A DNA stretch of 64,000 bases from Micractinium sp. NFX-FRZ (GCA_029339195.1 JAPTJF010000039.1:62001-126000); one strand, 5' to 3'; shown: positions 1-23,739, counted from the first letter of the stretch. The notes: generated by a model from the letters alone, not told the origin. Program-made: numbers and translations.

Positions 1-442
1 ACCCATCCCTCATGCTTGTGATGCGTGCATCATGCCAAGGGCACAGCTTTGTGAACGTGAGTGCATCCATGCATTCAGGGGCCGCCTCTTGCCGGCGCTT
101 GCCCAGCCTTCCGCCAGCGGCGCCCTGTTGGCATGTTTGCTGCCCATGGGAACGGCGACGGTGATACCGGCGCATAAGCAAATGCAAGTGCTTGCCAAGA
201 TCTGCAACTGAATCAACCTGCGATTCGGAAGGTGACGAGAAACCCCAGCGCGCCGCCACAACCTGCCAGCGGTGCTCTCACGCATAATGGCATAAACACA
301 CTGGCTCGCTCTATTTCTCGTCCAATCGTACCATCCGTTCGGGTTTAACGCCTAGCGAGCCAAGGGGAGCGCGCAGGGTTTCACCTTATCAGCGCCTTGA
401 CTTGCTGGCCCCCCGTGCCTCCCACCCTGGCCTCCAGCCCTC
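1..442. other. Upstream region of the transhydrogenase gene, no gene seen
   Basis: No exon with credible splice sites or protein-like composition was found on either strand. The short minus-strand frame at 10-285 is rich in Arg/Ala/His, typical of a GC-rich shadow frame. The segment probably holds the promoter and 5' UTR of the transhydrogenase gene that starts at 443. No TATA-like element is obvious. Confidence 0.5.
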
Positions 443-12190
<11,748 letters not shown>

Positions 12191-13384
12191 GTGCGCACCC
12201 CACCGCCAGAGGCGGCTCCAACAAGAGGGCCACCAGGGGCAGAGGGCAGGTGCCTTGGGAGAGGCCGGCGGCTCGCCTGGTGGCCACACCAGCAGTCATC
12301 GCCAGCGCCCCAGGGCGCCAGCGCCAGCTACCCCAACGCCGGCGCTCCAACCCTAGCTTCACCCGCTGCTGTCCCATCCCTTGCCCCGCTCTAGTGGTAG
12401 TGCCTGACCTGCTTCGCAGGCATCTCTTGTACCTGCTTGGGCCTGCCCCGGCCAAGCCTTGGGGAGCCGGACCCGAGCAGCAACTCGTTCACACCCCGTG
12501 CCTGCATCTGTCGCTCCTTTCTGCACCCCTCCAAATCTCCCCTCCCCTCCCCTTCTCCTGCAAATGTTGCGTCCTCGGTACCCCCTGTCCCACCCAGCAA
12601 CGCTGCTTGTCGTTTTATGTCTCATGCTTGAACACATAACCCCCTTGACCAGGCAGCGCCCCCGGGCGCCCGCCTGTGTTCCTAAATCCAATGCCCCCCA
12701 CCCACACCAACGCTCAGAGGCCAATCAATCCCCTTTTTTGTTTGTGCTTGCTGCTCGTAGATATGCGTCGCACCGCCCCGCCCACACCAGCCAACCAACC
12801 AAACCACAACCAACCTCCAAACAAACACATGGCTTGCAGTGCTCCCGTGCCTGCCCGTTTTCCAATGCTTGCTGCCCCGCTTCCCCGTCCTCCCTTGTGG
12901 GCTAGCGACGCCCCCACATCACACACCCGGTTTTGCCATCGCATGAGAGTTGATTAAATGAGCCTGATGAGCTGCGTACCCTCGCACTCACAGGGCCCTG
13001 TAAACTGCACCCAAGACCCGCATGCAATAGAGACACCAGCAATTAACACGCACAACATGAACGCAGGAGGAGGTAGGGGAGGAGTAAGGGGCGACTGCTC
13101 ATTGGGAGAGCAAAGTGCGGTGGACGCAGCGAGGGAGAGGAACGAGCAAGCGCTAGGGCAAGGACAGGGACAGAGAGGGGGGAGGTACTCGGGTACTGGG
13201 TGGGCGCTAAACCAATGTGCTGCTGCTACAAAGCGCTCTCGCTTGTGCTGTGCCGCGCTTTGCTGTGCGACGTAATATGTAAAAGAAACGAGGTGAAGGC
13301 GCGGCGCCTGCGCGGCGCGCCGAGGCAACATGCATGCACAAGAGTGCCGCCAGGTGGGCGGGCGCTACTTGTACTGCCTGCCGC
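12191..13384. other. Transhydrogenase 3' UTR / convergent intergenic region
   Basis: This lies between the stop of the transhydrogenase (+) and the stop of the MSP1-like gene (-), so it should hold both 3' UTRs. A TGTAA motif, the usual green-algal polyadenylation signal, is at 12999-13003 on the + strand, about 810 nt past the stop. No coding exon is supported. Confidence 0.45.
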
Positions 13385-16300
13385 TCAGGAGGCTGCCGTC
13401 AGGTGCTGCAGCAGCTGCTGGAGCGCGGCAGCAAAATCGGGCTGCGCGCCGCCGTTGGCGCCGCCGGCGTGCCCGGGCACGGCGGCCGCGGTGCGCCGCC
13501 GCAGCTCCTGCGCCGCCCTGCTGGGAGGAGTGAACTGCTCCAGCACCTTTTCGAAATCCCCTCGCGTAAGCGGGCGCAGGTCCACCGCGAGTGTGGCGTC
13601 GCTGCAGCGAGGAAAGAGCAGCAGGGCAGGGGTGCGGGGTGCAGGGTGCAGGGTGGAGGGTCATGTTGGGGGTGGTCGGTTGGGGCGACGGGCGGGAGGG
13701 GCAGGCGGGAGGCGGCAGTCTGCCGGCGGAGCGCAGGCCTCAGCTGCACTGCGGCGCTGGGCGACGCTGTGGATGGGCAGGCAGGCAGGCCTGCTATGAC
13801 CCCAGCCCCAGCCTAGCCCAGCCTGGCTTCGCCCTTTCCTCGCACAGGCGCCCCCGCCTTTCCCATACACCCCCTTGCATTTCCCATACAGGCCCCCTGC
13901 CTTCCCCACACCAGCACAGGCGCCCATCCCATGTGAACCCGCTCACTCAATGAGGTCTTGGATGGGCACCGCCGCCGCCTGGCTGCACAGCTGCACCAGG
14001 TCGCTGCCGCTGAACCCATCCGTCTGCTGCGCCAGCCACCGCAGCGGGGGCAGCGCCGCCGCGTACGCCGCCGCGGCGCCTGCCGCCGCCGCCTCGCCCG
14101 CGCCCTCGCCTTCCGCCGCCGCATGTCCCGCGCCCTCGCCTGCTGCCGCCGCCACCTCCTCTCCCGCCGCCGCCATTGCAGCTGGAGCGTCCTCATACTC
14201 GCTTGCCTCCGGAGGTGTCACCAGCAGCTCGGCATCAATGTGCTGCGCCCCAATCTCCTTGGCGTGCCGCAGCAGGGTGAGCCGCAGGATGGCCTCCCGC
14301 TGCGCTGCGTTGGGCAGGTGGACCTGCGCAGGAGGGGGCGAGGAGGGGAGGGGAGGGGAGGGGTAGGGAAGGGTGGAGGAGCAGCGGACACCGCAGTGAA
14401 TAGAGCCCTTGCACTGCACCGCGCCCATCCCATCGCGTGGGGTGGGGTCGGACGTTCGATCTTGGGAAACCCACACAAGCAGACGAGATATGTTGGGGTG
14501 TTGCGCAGGCAAGGCAGGAGCAGGCAATGTCAACTCTGACACCTTCGCACACACCTACACACACACACACACACACAGACTCACACGTCAAAAAACACCC
14601 CTGTTCACCTCGTACTGCAGGGAGAAGCGGCGCAGCACTGCGTCATCCAGCGCCTCCTTCTTGTTGGTGGCTCCCAGCACCAGGATGCTGCTGCCTGGGG
14701 TGGTCTCGAAACCCTCCCACAGCTGCAGACAGGCAGGCAGGCAGGCAGGCAGGCAGGTAGGTAGGCAGGGAGTTGTGGGGTCAGAAGGTGGCGGAGGAGG
14801 ACAGGTCCGGGAGCGGTCCCAGACCCACCCCACAGCTGCAGGAGCGTGCCGCGCACGGGGCAGCGCAGGCGGGGGGCATGGGTGGGGTGAGGAGGGCAGC
14901 GGCTGCGGCTCGACGCCCTGCTGTCCTCCCAACGTGCTTCCCAGGACGACCCGCCTACGCCGAGCAACCCTCCCACTGCACCATCATGGCTCAATTCTCG
15001 CCCCGTGCAGCGCATGCGATGGAGCATGCGTCGCCTCGTCCCAGGCACGCCCTCTTCCACCACACACCCTGCCAAGCGGCAACTTGTTCTTTCTTGCCCC
15101 CCGCACCCTGGGCAACCTTCTTCTTTTCCCCCTCACACCTGGGCAACTCTCTGCTTCCACCCACACCCACACCCACCCACCCACCCACCCACCCACCCAC
15201 CCACACACACACACACACACCTGCATGAACTCCGTCTTGATGGCGGTGGTTGCCTCGTGCTCCTGGTGGTTGCGCTGGCCCAGCAGAGAGTCAACCTCGT
15301 CTGCACCATGGGGCGCAGGGGCAGGGCGGCAGGGTGGGGGCGGGACGGCGGCAGGGTGCAGAAGGCAGGTGCAGGTACGAGGCCCCGGCCCCTAGCCCAC
15401 CCTGCGCTGACGTCAGGGTGCGCCCCTCTCCCCGATGGCTTCCTCCCTCTGCCTGCCCCAGGCACCGAGGCCAGGCTCCCCCCATGTTCCCCCTCACCAT
15501 TGAGAGGGGCGGGCACATCACCACCAATGTGCCCCCCCAAGTTCTCACTTGTGAAGGACACCCAACCCACCAATGTGTGCCCTCCCACTTCTCTGCACCC
15601 CTTGGTGCCCGCTCACCGATGAAGAGGATGCAGGGCTGCAGCTTCTTGGCCAGGCTCCACACCGCAGCCACCAGCTTGTTGCTGTCGCCGTACCACTTGC
15701 TGCGGCGTGCGAGGCGGGGGGAGACGGTCGTGGTTGGGAGGGAGGGGCGCTTGCGGGCACGAGAGGCAGTTGCGGGGGAGAGGGCAAGGGAGACGCTTGG
15801 CCAGTGACTGACTGACACTGACTCAACCCCAGCATCCCGATGCTGTGCTCATCATGAACTTAGTCTTTGCAGCTCGACCTCTGCGGGCTGTGTCCCCCCA
15901 CCCCACCTGAGGATTGTGGAGCTCTTGAGCAGGATGAAGCAGGCGTTGCACTCCCGCGCCAGCGCCTTGGCCAGCATCGTCTTGCCTGCATGGGAGGGGG
16001 TGGGGCATGGTGCGGTGAGGCGGGGTGAGGTGGGCAAGGGGGGAGAGGACAGCGGGGGGAAGGCAGGGGTTTGGGATAGGGACAATATGGTTGGGCTCAC
16101 GGCCCGTGAGTCCTTCGGCTGCGCGCTGGTCGGGATGGGCAGGCCAGGGTGCGGGGAAGGCAAGGCAGCCTGCACGCCTGTTTGTGACCCATCGCGCTCC
16201 CCCCGGCCCAAACGTGCCCAAGAAAGCTTCGCAGCACCCCTGCCCGCACCGCCCAGCCACGAATAGGGGCAGCCGCACCGGTGCCGGGGGGGCCGTAGAG

Positions 16301-17964
16301 CAGCACGCCGCGCTTCTGGCGCAGCAGGGAGGAGCGGTAGAGATCTGGGTGCCGCATGGGTGTGATGACGTTGCGGGTGACGTCCTCAATAATGTGGTCC
16401 AGCCCGCCCACATCCTCCAGCGTGACGTCGATGCAGGCCGGGTTGATCACCGCTTGCGCCACAATCTGCGGGAAGGGGGAGGCAGGGGAAGATGAGGAGG
16501 GGCGCGGTCAGTGAGAGGCCAGCGTGATGTCGTCATGCCGGCGAGGTTGATCACCGCTTGTGCCACGATCTGTCCGATGGGGGAAGGAGTGCGGGGGCTG
16601 GGGCTGAGAGGAGGCCTACGGGATGAGTCTGGGCGGGTGAGGGCGGCGGCAAGAGCAGGTGGGCGGGAGTTGTTCGCGACCGCTTCCTCCACAGCACACA
16701 GGGGGGCTACGGAAGGAGTGGGTGGATGAGTACCAGGCCGACGATGGAGGCAGGCGTTCAGACACCACTTCTGCCATGATCTGTGAGGGGCAGGGAACAT
16801 GCTCACTCCCGCCGCCCATCACGGCGTCCCGCTCAAGCCATCCGACTCGTCCACCGCAAGCACACCCTCCCTCCTGCCCCCCCCAGTCTGAACAAGGTCA
16901 ACCTGGTGTAATACAGACCAGTCCAAGCTCACACGCTCACACGCTCAGCACATGCTCAGCTCCATGTCCCGCCCCAGCCTGCCAGCCCCGCTGCCATCCT
17001 CCCCCACATCCTGTCGCCCACCTCTGTCCCCTCCAGGCCCCTCACCCGCCTCACGTCCTCGTAGCCACCGCCCCAGCCCACGCTACCTACCCTACACTCT
17101 GATCCCTCCAGCGCTCCCCTCCACTTGCGCCGCTACGAGCCCCGCTACCATCCTCCCGCCCACCTCCGTCCCCTTCAGCACCCCCGCCCCGACTCACATC
17201 CTCGTAGCCCCCGTCCAGCTTGATGTCCCGCCCCAGCCGGCGCGCCAGCTCCTTGCGCCGCTCCTTGGCCAGCTGCTTGGCGGAGCGGTTGGGGTCCATC
17301 TGCTTGAGGGCCCAGCGCAGTATGAGCCAGGAGCCCAGCATGGAGAGGCCCAGGTAGCCCACCTATGCAAGCGGAGGAAGGAGGGAAAGAGAGGGTGGGC
17401 AGGCGGGCAGGGGCGGGGGGGCGGGGGGGGTGGGGGGGCATGGATCGGGCGGGTGGAGGGGTGGGTAGCTGGCCTGCGGGCGAGGCAGAAAGACGGTGGT
17501 GGCAGAGGCAGGCAGGCAGGCAGGCAGGGTGTGGCGTCCAGCGGCGGGGAGGAGCACAGGCGTGGGCTGACAGCGTGGCAGAGGCACTTCACAGGCCCTG
17601 GAACGGCAGTTGTGGGGAAGGCGACGAGAGGGCGGGCTAATATTTGCAGCACGACAGCGCCAGAGCAGCGGGCAGGCGACCGCCTGACCGCTCGGTCGCC
17701 CGCCGACCCGCCCCGCCAGGCCCGCCTGCCAAGCCGCCCGGCGTGACGGCAACCGCCCCTGAAGGCTCTGAGCGTCCTGTGAAAGTCTCGATCCATGCTG
17801 CCAACCTCCCAGCTGCTGGGAAGCCCCGCAGAGCGGCAACGAGGTGCAGCAGGTGGTGGGAGCCTTGCCTCTATTATTGTCTGCTTGTGGGAGCTTGCGC
17901 CTCGTGCCATCTTGCTGGAGTTGCTCGAAACACTGCGCGTAAAATCGTTCCACCAGCCCCCCAT
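13385..17964 (-). CDS. MSP1: MSP1/ATAD1 family membrane AAA ATPase
   Basis: Extracts mislocalised tail-anchored proteins from mitochondrial or peroxisomal outer membranes. Exons in coding order: 17964-17869 (proposed first exon, GC donor), 17362-17198, 16465-16279, 15985-15907, 15699-15617, 15300-15221, 14722-14609, 14323-13947, 13601-13385; all phases agree, about 465 residues. One transmembrane segment spans about residues 33-50 ([18 protein letters not shown]). Walker A GPPGTGKT lies near 144. The family signature DKWYGE appears as [10 protein letters not shown]. Walker B ILFIDE lies near 200, split by an intron inside the Asp codon. Also visible are [18 protein letters not shown] and [11 protein letters not shown]. 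An Ala/Glu/Gly-rich low-complexity insertion (about 300-345) within the AAA small domain is unusual for the family. The first exon is inferred from phase and splice sites and is less certain than the rest. Confidence 0.92.
14548..14580. repeat. AC/CA microsatellite in an MSP1 intron
   Basis: A short run of CA dinucleotides within the intron between the last two AAA exons. No other function is seen. Confidence 0.8.
14727..14768. repeat. GGCA/GGTA tetranucleotide array
   Basis: About nine consecutive GGCA or GGTA units in an MSP1 intron, immediately next to the acceptor of the exon that starts at 14722 on the minus strand. Confidence 0.8.
15160..15220. repeat. CCCA then CA compound microsatellite at a splice donor
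   Basis: CCCA units followed by CA units run directly up to the minus-strand donor of the Walker B exon (15300-15221). The intron therefore begins with a (GT)n tract on the coding strand. Confidence 0.85.
16518..16795 (-). repeat. Two echoes of the MSP1 exon 3 start
   Basis: Plus-strand 16518-16582 (ccagcgtgatgtcg ... aggttgatcaccgcttgtgc, then cacgatctg) closely matches 16415-16470, the start of the exon that encodes [18 protein letters not shown]. The echo would read [11 protein letters not shown] and then leaves frame. A third, weaker copy of the acceptor region is near 16760-16790 (minus strand CAGATCATGGCAGAAGTGGT). Both carry a CAG acceptor. Confidence 0.8.
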
Positions 17965-18264
17965 CCGAGAGGTGCGTTTAGGACTTGAGCGCTCGACACA
18001 ACCGCGCTGTCTACTTGTCACTTCCATCTCACAAGCCAAAGGGAGCCGTTACCTTCCCCCGGCGTTGCCGAGCGCTCCGTGACCTCAGCACAGCAGGCAC
18101 GCCGCCGCGAGGCGCCGGCGGTTCTCGACCGGCCGCCTTCCGTTTCAGGCACACCGCCACCGTATGCCTGCATCCGGCCCCCACTATAGCCTGCACAAAT
18201 TTATTTTAGCCATCAACGATATCACATTCCAGGTTCATCAAAATCAGCTTTGTCAGGCCGCTCC
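17965..18264. other. Short intergenic region between two minus-strand genes
   Basis: This should contain the MSP1-like promoter and the 3' UTR of the upstream WD40 gene. The only AT-rich patch is around 18195-18240. No motif can be named with confidence. Confidence 0.4.
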
Positions 18265-21155
18265 TCACGCAGGCACAGGCAGAGCAGCCCCCTCGTCACC
18301 GCCGCCCAGCAGCCGCGCCCTCCACTCCGCCTCTAGCGCAAGGTACCGCTGCTCGGCAGCATCCTCCGCCCCTTCCTCATTGTCATCTGTGGGCTTGGCC
18401 GTCGCTGCTGCGGCCCCCTGCCTGCGTGCCGCGCCCTGGGCAGCGGCTGCTGCCTCGGCACGCTGGCGCTCGGCAGCGGCCCGTGCCGCTGCAGCCCGCG
18501 CCTCTGCCCGCCGTGTCGCCTCCGTAAGCCTATCCTGCTCACGAGCCAGCAGTGCTGACATGGCACGAACCTCGGCGTGCCCCCGCCTGCGCAGCGTGCG
18601 CGGCAGCTCCAGCAGGCGCAGCGTGCCGCCGGCATCCCCCACCGCAAGCAGCTGGTGCTGCGCCCGGCCGCTGGCTGCAGATGTCGGCGCTGCGGGAAAC
18701 GCAGCCAGCGCGGTGAGGGCGCAGGGTGCCACGGGGGCCACCATGGCAGCCTGGTGGGAGCGGTCTAGCAGGTCCCAGGCCTCGAGCCGGCCGTCTGCCC
18801 GCCCCACCAGCACCACGCCTGCATGAGGAGAATGGGCGGGGCAAGGCCGGAAGCGAGGGGGCGCGTGGGCTGGGGCAACAAGTGGCCAAGACGAGGGTGG
18901 GCCAATGGCAGGAAGAAGGTGCGAAAGGTGGTGGGCGCCACACACAAACTGTACTACAGTAGAACCAGCGAACACGCATGCCAGTCCTCTGAGTTTCGGC
19001 AAGGTTGCATTCAGCGGCCCCACCCAAGCCAGCCCACCCCCCCCTGCCCCTCACCTGGCTTGCTGGGGCTCCAGCAGCCGCACGTGTACATCGCATCCGC
19101 GCTGAAGGGGCTCTCATACACAGCCAAGCAGCGCACAGCAGAGCTCGTGCCGCCGCTGCCGCCGCTGGTGTCACCGCCAGCTGCCTCCCTGCCGCTGCTG
19201 CTGCCGCCGCCGGCAGCCACCCGCCAGACCACAAAGCCGCTGTCCCCCACCGCCAGCAGCGTGTCGTTGAAGAAGGGGCTGAAGGCCAGGGCCACCACGC
19301 GCCCCGTGTGCCCCACACACTGCTGCAGCGTGCTCAGCGCCCACTCGCTGACCAAGGGGCCAGTCTGCAGGACTCAGGAGGCGGCGGAGGCAGAAGTTGC
19401 AGGGTGCTCAGCTTGCTGCAGTGCGAAACGAAGGTAAATCAGCTGCCTACCGATGTGAACAGGAGACACACAGCATGCCCCAACCAACAGCAACACCTGC
19501 CCCCTTCACACCTCCCACCCCACCCCCACCCCACCTTCTGCTCCTGGGTGGATGCGGCAGCCTCCACCACCGCCAGCTCCCCCTCCAGTGCTCCCAGCAG
19601 GAAGCGTCCCACACCCGCCCGTGGGTCGGGGCAGAACCTCGTGGCCAGCAGGGGGTGGCTCGCTGCAGGCAGCGCCAGCACCGGCTTCCAGTCGGGCGCC
19701 TCCTCCTCTGCAGGAGCAAGCATGTGGCAAACCGTCAGCTGCTGCAGACTGAAGTTGGAAGTAGTATGCCATAGGACTACAGGCAGTGTACCACCTGCTA
19801 ATACGACCCATGCCTGCAGCCAGCCACATGCTAGCGGCATGCAGACCTGCTGGTCCACCCCGGGACTTGCCTTTGGCTGCCTTGCGGTGGCGCGTGCTGA
19901 TGCGCATGTCCCACAGCAGCAGGCTGCCGTCGGCGGAGGTGGTGGCAAACAGGGTGCAGCTGTCGGCAGCGGGCGCACCAGTGCTGGTGCCACCCACAGT
20001 GCCCTCCACAGTGTCGGAGGCTGGCACTGCCTCCAGGCGGCCGTCCTTTGTGACCACTGCCCCAGGCAGCCACTGCAGGTCGGTGACGGCTGCTTGGTGG
20101 CAGGCCTCTGGAGAGGACACAAAGGTGGGGAGGAGCAGGATGGCACGGCTGCCATCCTCCCGCCCCTCATCCGCCAGCGAAGAGCCGGCACGCTGCGGCG
20201 GCGGCGGCTGCTTGGCAGCGGCGCTGCTGTCAAGGTGGGCGGATGAAGGCGCACCCCCTGCTGCGGTGGGCACTGCACCCGCTCCAGCCTGCTGCAAGTT
20301 GAAGAGTGCCACCTGGCCCGTGGCTAGGCCCGCAGCCAGCCAGGCGTGCGGCGCTGTGGGGTGGAAGGCAAACGCTAGTGCCTCGGCAGGCGACTGCAGC
20401 ACCAGCTCTGGATGGATGGCGTCTGCGTGGCTCCACACCAAGATGCAGCCGGGTGGCGGCTGGCACAGGTTCGAGGCGGCAGCGGAGGCTGAGGAGTTGG
20501 CAGCAGATGCGGCGGCGGGAGCGGCAGCGGCCCCTGCGCCTGCGACCTCGCGCCTGCCCATGGCCTGCTGCGCCTGGGCTGCTGTGCCATGTGCGGCACC
20601 GGAACCGGCCTCCCCCGCCTGCCCCTCGCCGCGCTGCTGCGTGTGCTGCTGGGAGCAGGCTACGGCCACCACTCCCCGGCGTGCAGGGTGCCAAGCCACT
20701 GCTGACAGCGTGCGGCCCTTGCTGTGCAGCAGGTCTGAGAAGCTAAAGTGCTCTGCCAGCCCAGTGGCGGTGGAGCGGCTGGCGGCGCCGGCGCCAGCAC
20801 CCGCCTCGCCGCCCTCCTCGTCCACAAGCGCAGCCAGCTCATCAACCAGTGCATCTGCCAGCTCATTCTGCTGCAGCGCCTCCTCACAGAGTGGCGCGGC
20901 GGCTGCCAGGAAGGCAGCCAGTGTAGGGGAGTCCAGCTGGAGGGCGAGCTCCGTGGCGTCGGCGCCCGCCCCGGGCGCCTCGTATTGCACCGCCGCGTCT
21001 GTCGCCACCGCCGTCTGGGTCTCGGCGCTGACCGTCTCCGGTCCATCGGCCCCTCCTGCTGACAGGTCAGAGGCGGACTCTGGCAGCAGCAGGTTGTCGT
21101 CAGAGTGGGCTTCCTCGACAGGTGAGGGGGCAGCTGGCGGGGCTTCTTCCATCAC
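18265..21155 (-). CDS. WD40 protein of the dynein intermediate-chain family
   Basis: Four exons, 21155-19871, 19707-19535, 19364-19055 and 18818-18265, give 773 residues in consistent phase. The first intron starts with GC (AAAG|GCAAGT). The N-terminus is acidic, with a Gln/Thr motif (ETQTAVATDAAVQ) of the sort found in axonemal and IFT dynein intermediate chains. Several WD-type blades follow, for example AFAFHPTAPHAWLAAGLATG, SADGSLLLWDMR, LAFSPFFNDTLLAVGDSG and VVLVGRADGRLEAWDLL. The last blade is LLAVGDAGGTLRLLELP. A C-terminal Arg/Ala/Glu coiled coil begins with EVRAMSALLAREQDRL, resembling IC140/WDR63 tails, whereas the N-terminal half recalls WDR34. Which subtype it is cannot be settled by eye. 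The expected role is cargo or heavy-chain binding in an axonemal or IFT dynein. Confidence 0.7.
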
Positions 21156-21580
21156 GGCCCCAATCGGTCCTTGGGGTCCACAACAAGTTCAGGACGCGCA
21201 ATTGGGCTATCGCGCCGCTGCCCGCTCGCTGGGCGCTGCAAAAGTCTTGAAGCTCGTTGACCGAGCCCAACAGCTCTTCGCAGCGCTGCTAATGAAAGGA
21301 CGAGCACTGCACTGCTGAATGAATTGTTCGCGTGACAACCTGGGAGCATGTGCACCCCTCTTTGCCAATGTCCCTGGCCGACAGCGTGGCAAATGCTGCG
21401 CGCAGAAGCGCCCTGCGGCGGCCCACGACGTCCTCTTTGACTGGGCCTGGGTTGAGGAGCAGGTGAGCAGTGCCCCGAGCCCGCTGCTACTTTGCCACTG
21501 GGGCCGCCCGCCCATCGCAGCGCCGCCTGCGGACGCTGAGCGCCCTTTCAACCCCCTGAACCTCTGTCCTGCAGGCCAAG
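21156..21580. promoter_or_regulatory. Divergent promoter between the WD40 gene and eL24, with an eL24 5' UTR intron
   Basis: The two genes are transcribed away from each other from this 425-bp segment. A probable 5' UTR intron of eL24 runs 21463-21574 (CAG|gtgagc ... ctgcag|GCC), ending six nt before the ATG. Transcription start sites are not visible in the sequence. Confidence 0.55.
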
Positions 21581-23739
21581 ATGGTGCTGAAGTGAGTGGC
21601 GGGACATGCAGCGGGAATGCAGGCGGCGGGGATGCCCGGCGAGGCTGTGGGGGGCCGAGGGCGCCTGCTAACCTGCCCTTGCTCTGTTGCAGGACCCAGA
21701 CGTGCCGCTTCAGCGGCCTGAGGATCTACCCTGGCAGGGGTGTCCTCTACATCCGCGTGGACGGCCAGGTGCGGGCGGCGGCAGGCGGCAACGCAGGCAG
21801 CAGCAGCAGGGAGAGAGGCGTGCTGGACTGGATGGCTTGACTGTTTCATCAACCAGGGCGGCGTCTGGGAATATGGAATCCTAGCAGCTTTGCTCGGCTG
21901 GCGCGCACGCCGCCGTCGCCGCTCACGTTGTGGGCCCCCGCCCCACCCCCTCCCGCCTGCCTGCCTGCAGCAATTCCTGTTCCTGAAGCAGAAGTGCCGC
22001 TCGCTGTTCATCCAGCGCAAGAGGCCCGCCAAGCTGGCATGGACCACCCTGTACCGCAAGCAGCACCGCAAGGTCCGCAGCGGGCGCATGGGGGGCCCGG
22101 GCCGGCGGGGGTTGGTCAGGGGCACGCCTTTCAGGCGGGGGACGCGCGCGGGATGGCACAGGAGGAATGGAGTGGCATTCTGGGTGCAGCGGTCAGCGTT
22201 TGGCCAGGCAGCAGCAGCAGGCAGCAAGCAGCAGGGCGGCATGCAGCTGGACATGAGTGGCAGGCAGCGGAGGCCGCGGGGGAGCAAGGGGCCACAGAGC
22301 GGCCGTAGTGCTCTGGGCGGCGAGGCAGCAAGCTCTGGGCGAGAAGCAGCTATGCTGGATCCGGCAGGAGCGATGCAGCAGTCATGCCAGCGGCCGAGTC
22401 TCTCGCAGCAGCAACGGCAAAAGCAACTGCGGGCGTGGCAGCAGAGCGGTCAGCGGGGCAGGGCGGCGCGTCGATGGGCAGCGCGCATATCAAGCGGCAG
22501 CAGCCCTGCGGGTGGCTGCTGCTGGCCGCCGCCGCAACAGGCTGACCGTGCAGCAAGCAGCACGACATGTTGACCAGCCCAGCAGCACCTTTGATTCCCG
22601 CTCGCACCCCCACGCCCATTAGACACCAACCTTTCCGTTGCCCCGCCCCGCCTGCCCACCCCCTGGTGTTGCGTGCCTGCAGGACCTTGAGGCCCAGGTG
22701 GCGCGCAAGAAGCGGCGGAACGTGACCAAGTCTGCCACCCGCTCTGTGGCGGGCGCCAGCATGGAGATCATCCAGAAGAAGAAGAGCGAGAAGCCGGAGG
22801 CGCGCAAGGCCTCCCGCGAGGCGGCCCTGCGGTGAGCCCGCCTGCTGCACTGTTTGTTGCTGGCCTGTTTGGTTGGTTGCGTCTTTGGGAGCCAGCAAGG
22901 CAGGGTGAGCTGTGGGGGTTGAGATGGGAGCGCGGCGCAGCGCCCAGCTGCGACAGCGTGCCAGCTTTGTCAGCCTGCTGCTGCTTGCTGCTGCCGCTGG
23001 GGGCAATGCCGCTGGTGCGTGGGGCAACAGCGCCATTCAGGGCAGCAAGAGGAGCGGCAGCATGGCGGCACCCCCCCTGGAGCGCAGTGAGAGCAGCAGC
23101 GGCAGCATGGGGCATCTCGCTTTGTCAGCTCGCCGGTGCTGTGAGGGTCACCCCATCAAGCCGGGCAGCGACGGGTGCATATGCGGCGGCTCGCAGCAGC
23201 GCATTGGCACGTGGGGCCCAATGAGAAGCATGGCACAGTCGGCAGCTGACCGGCAGCCGGCTGACCGGGCTTGCGCAGTGCAGCACAACAGCGGCACGGT
23301 GCCAACTGATTTGAGCCCCAGCACGCATTACGCTGCTACTGTGATGGCAGCAGCAGCATGAACGTCAACAGCAGTGGCAACCGGGCCGGGCGATGCTGGC
23401 AGCTAACCCTCAGCCAGTAGGGGCCCCTGTGGAGGCATTGCTGTCATCCACCGCTTCCACCCGCCCGGTGCTACCCTTGACTCGCACCCCACCTCTTGCA
23501 GCCTTCCGTGCACACCCACCCCTCGCCCCTCCCGTCCCCCCCTGCTCGCTGACCCCTTGCTTCCCACCCCCGCCCTGCCCCATCCACCTTGTCTCTGCAG
23601 CGAGATCAAGGAGCGCAGCAAGAAGGTGAAGGCTGACAAGCAGGCGCAGCGCGCGGTGGCCAAGGCCGCCGGCGGCAAGGCTGCCAAGAACGTGCCCAAG
23701 GGCGCGGGCAAGGGCGGCGCCAAGTCCACCGGCCGCTAA
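21581..23739 (+). CDS. RPL24: 60S ribosomal protein eL24 (L24e)
   Basis: Five coding exons: 21581-21591 (only 11 nt), 21693-21768, 21971-22072, 22683-22831 and 23601-23739, giving 158 residues, normal for eukaryotic eL24. The N-terminus [18 protein letters not shown] and the following [14 protein letters not shown] are the conserved L24e zinc-type fold. [11 protein letters not shown] follows, and then a Lys/Arg-rich C-terminal tail ([14 protein letters not shown], then [20 protein letters not shown]). It contacts the small subunit at the ribosome interface. Introns 3 and 4 are long (610 and 769 nt). I looked for C/D snoRNA boxes in them and saw no convincing pair. Confidence 0.97.

Noticed and set aside
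10..285. Small minus-strand frame at the left edge
   Set aside because: Short, GC-shadow composition, no motif.
19786..21318. 510-codon open frame on the plus strand
   Set aside because: Antisense shadow of the dynein-like gene. Composition is Ser/Ala/Pro-rich with no domain, and the minus-strand frame has coherent WD blades.
21740..22573. 277-codon plus-strand frame over eL24 exon 3
   Set aside because: It is open through two introns by chance; the conserved eL24 sequence needs the other frame and splicing.
22073..23600. Possible snoRNA in the long eL24 introns
   Set aside because: Ribosomal-protein introns often host snoRNAs, but I found no convincing C/D box pair or H/ACA ending by eye.
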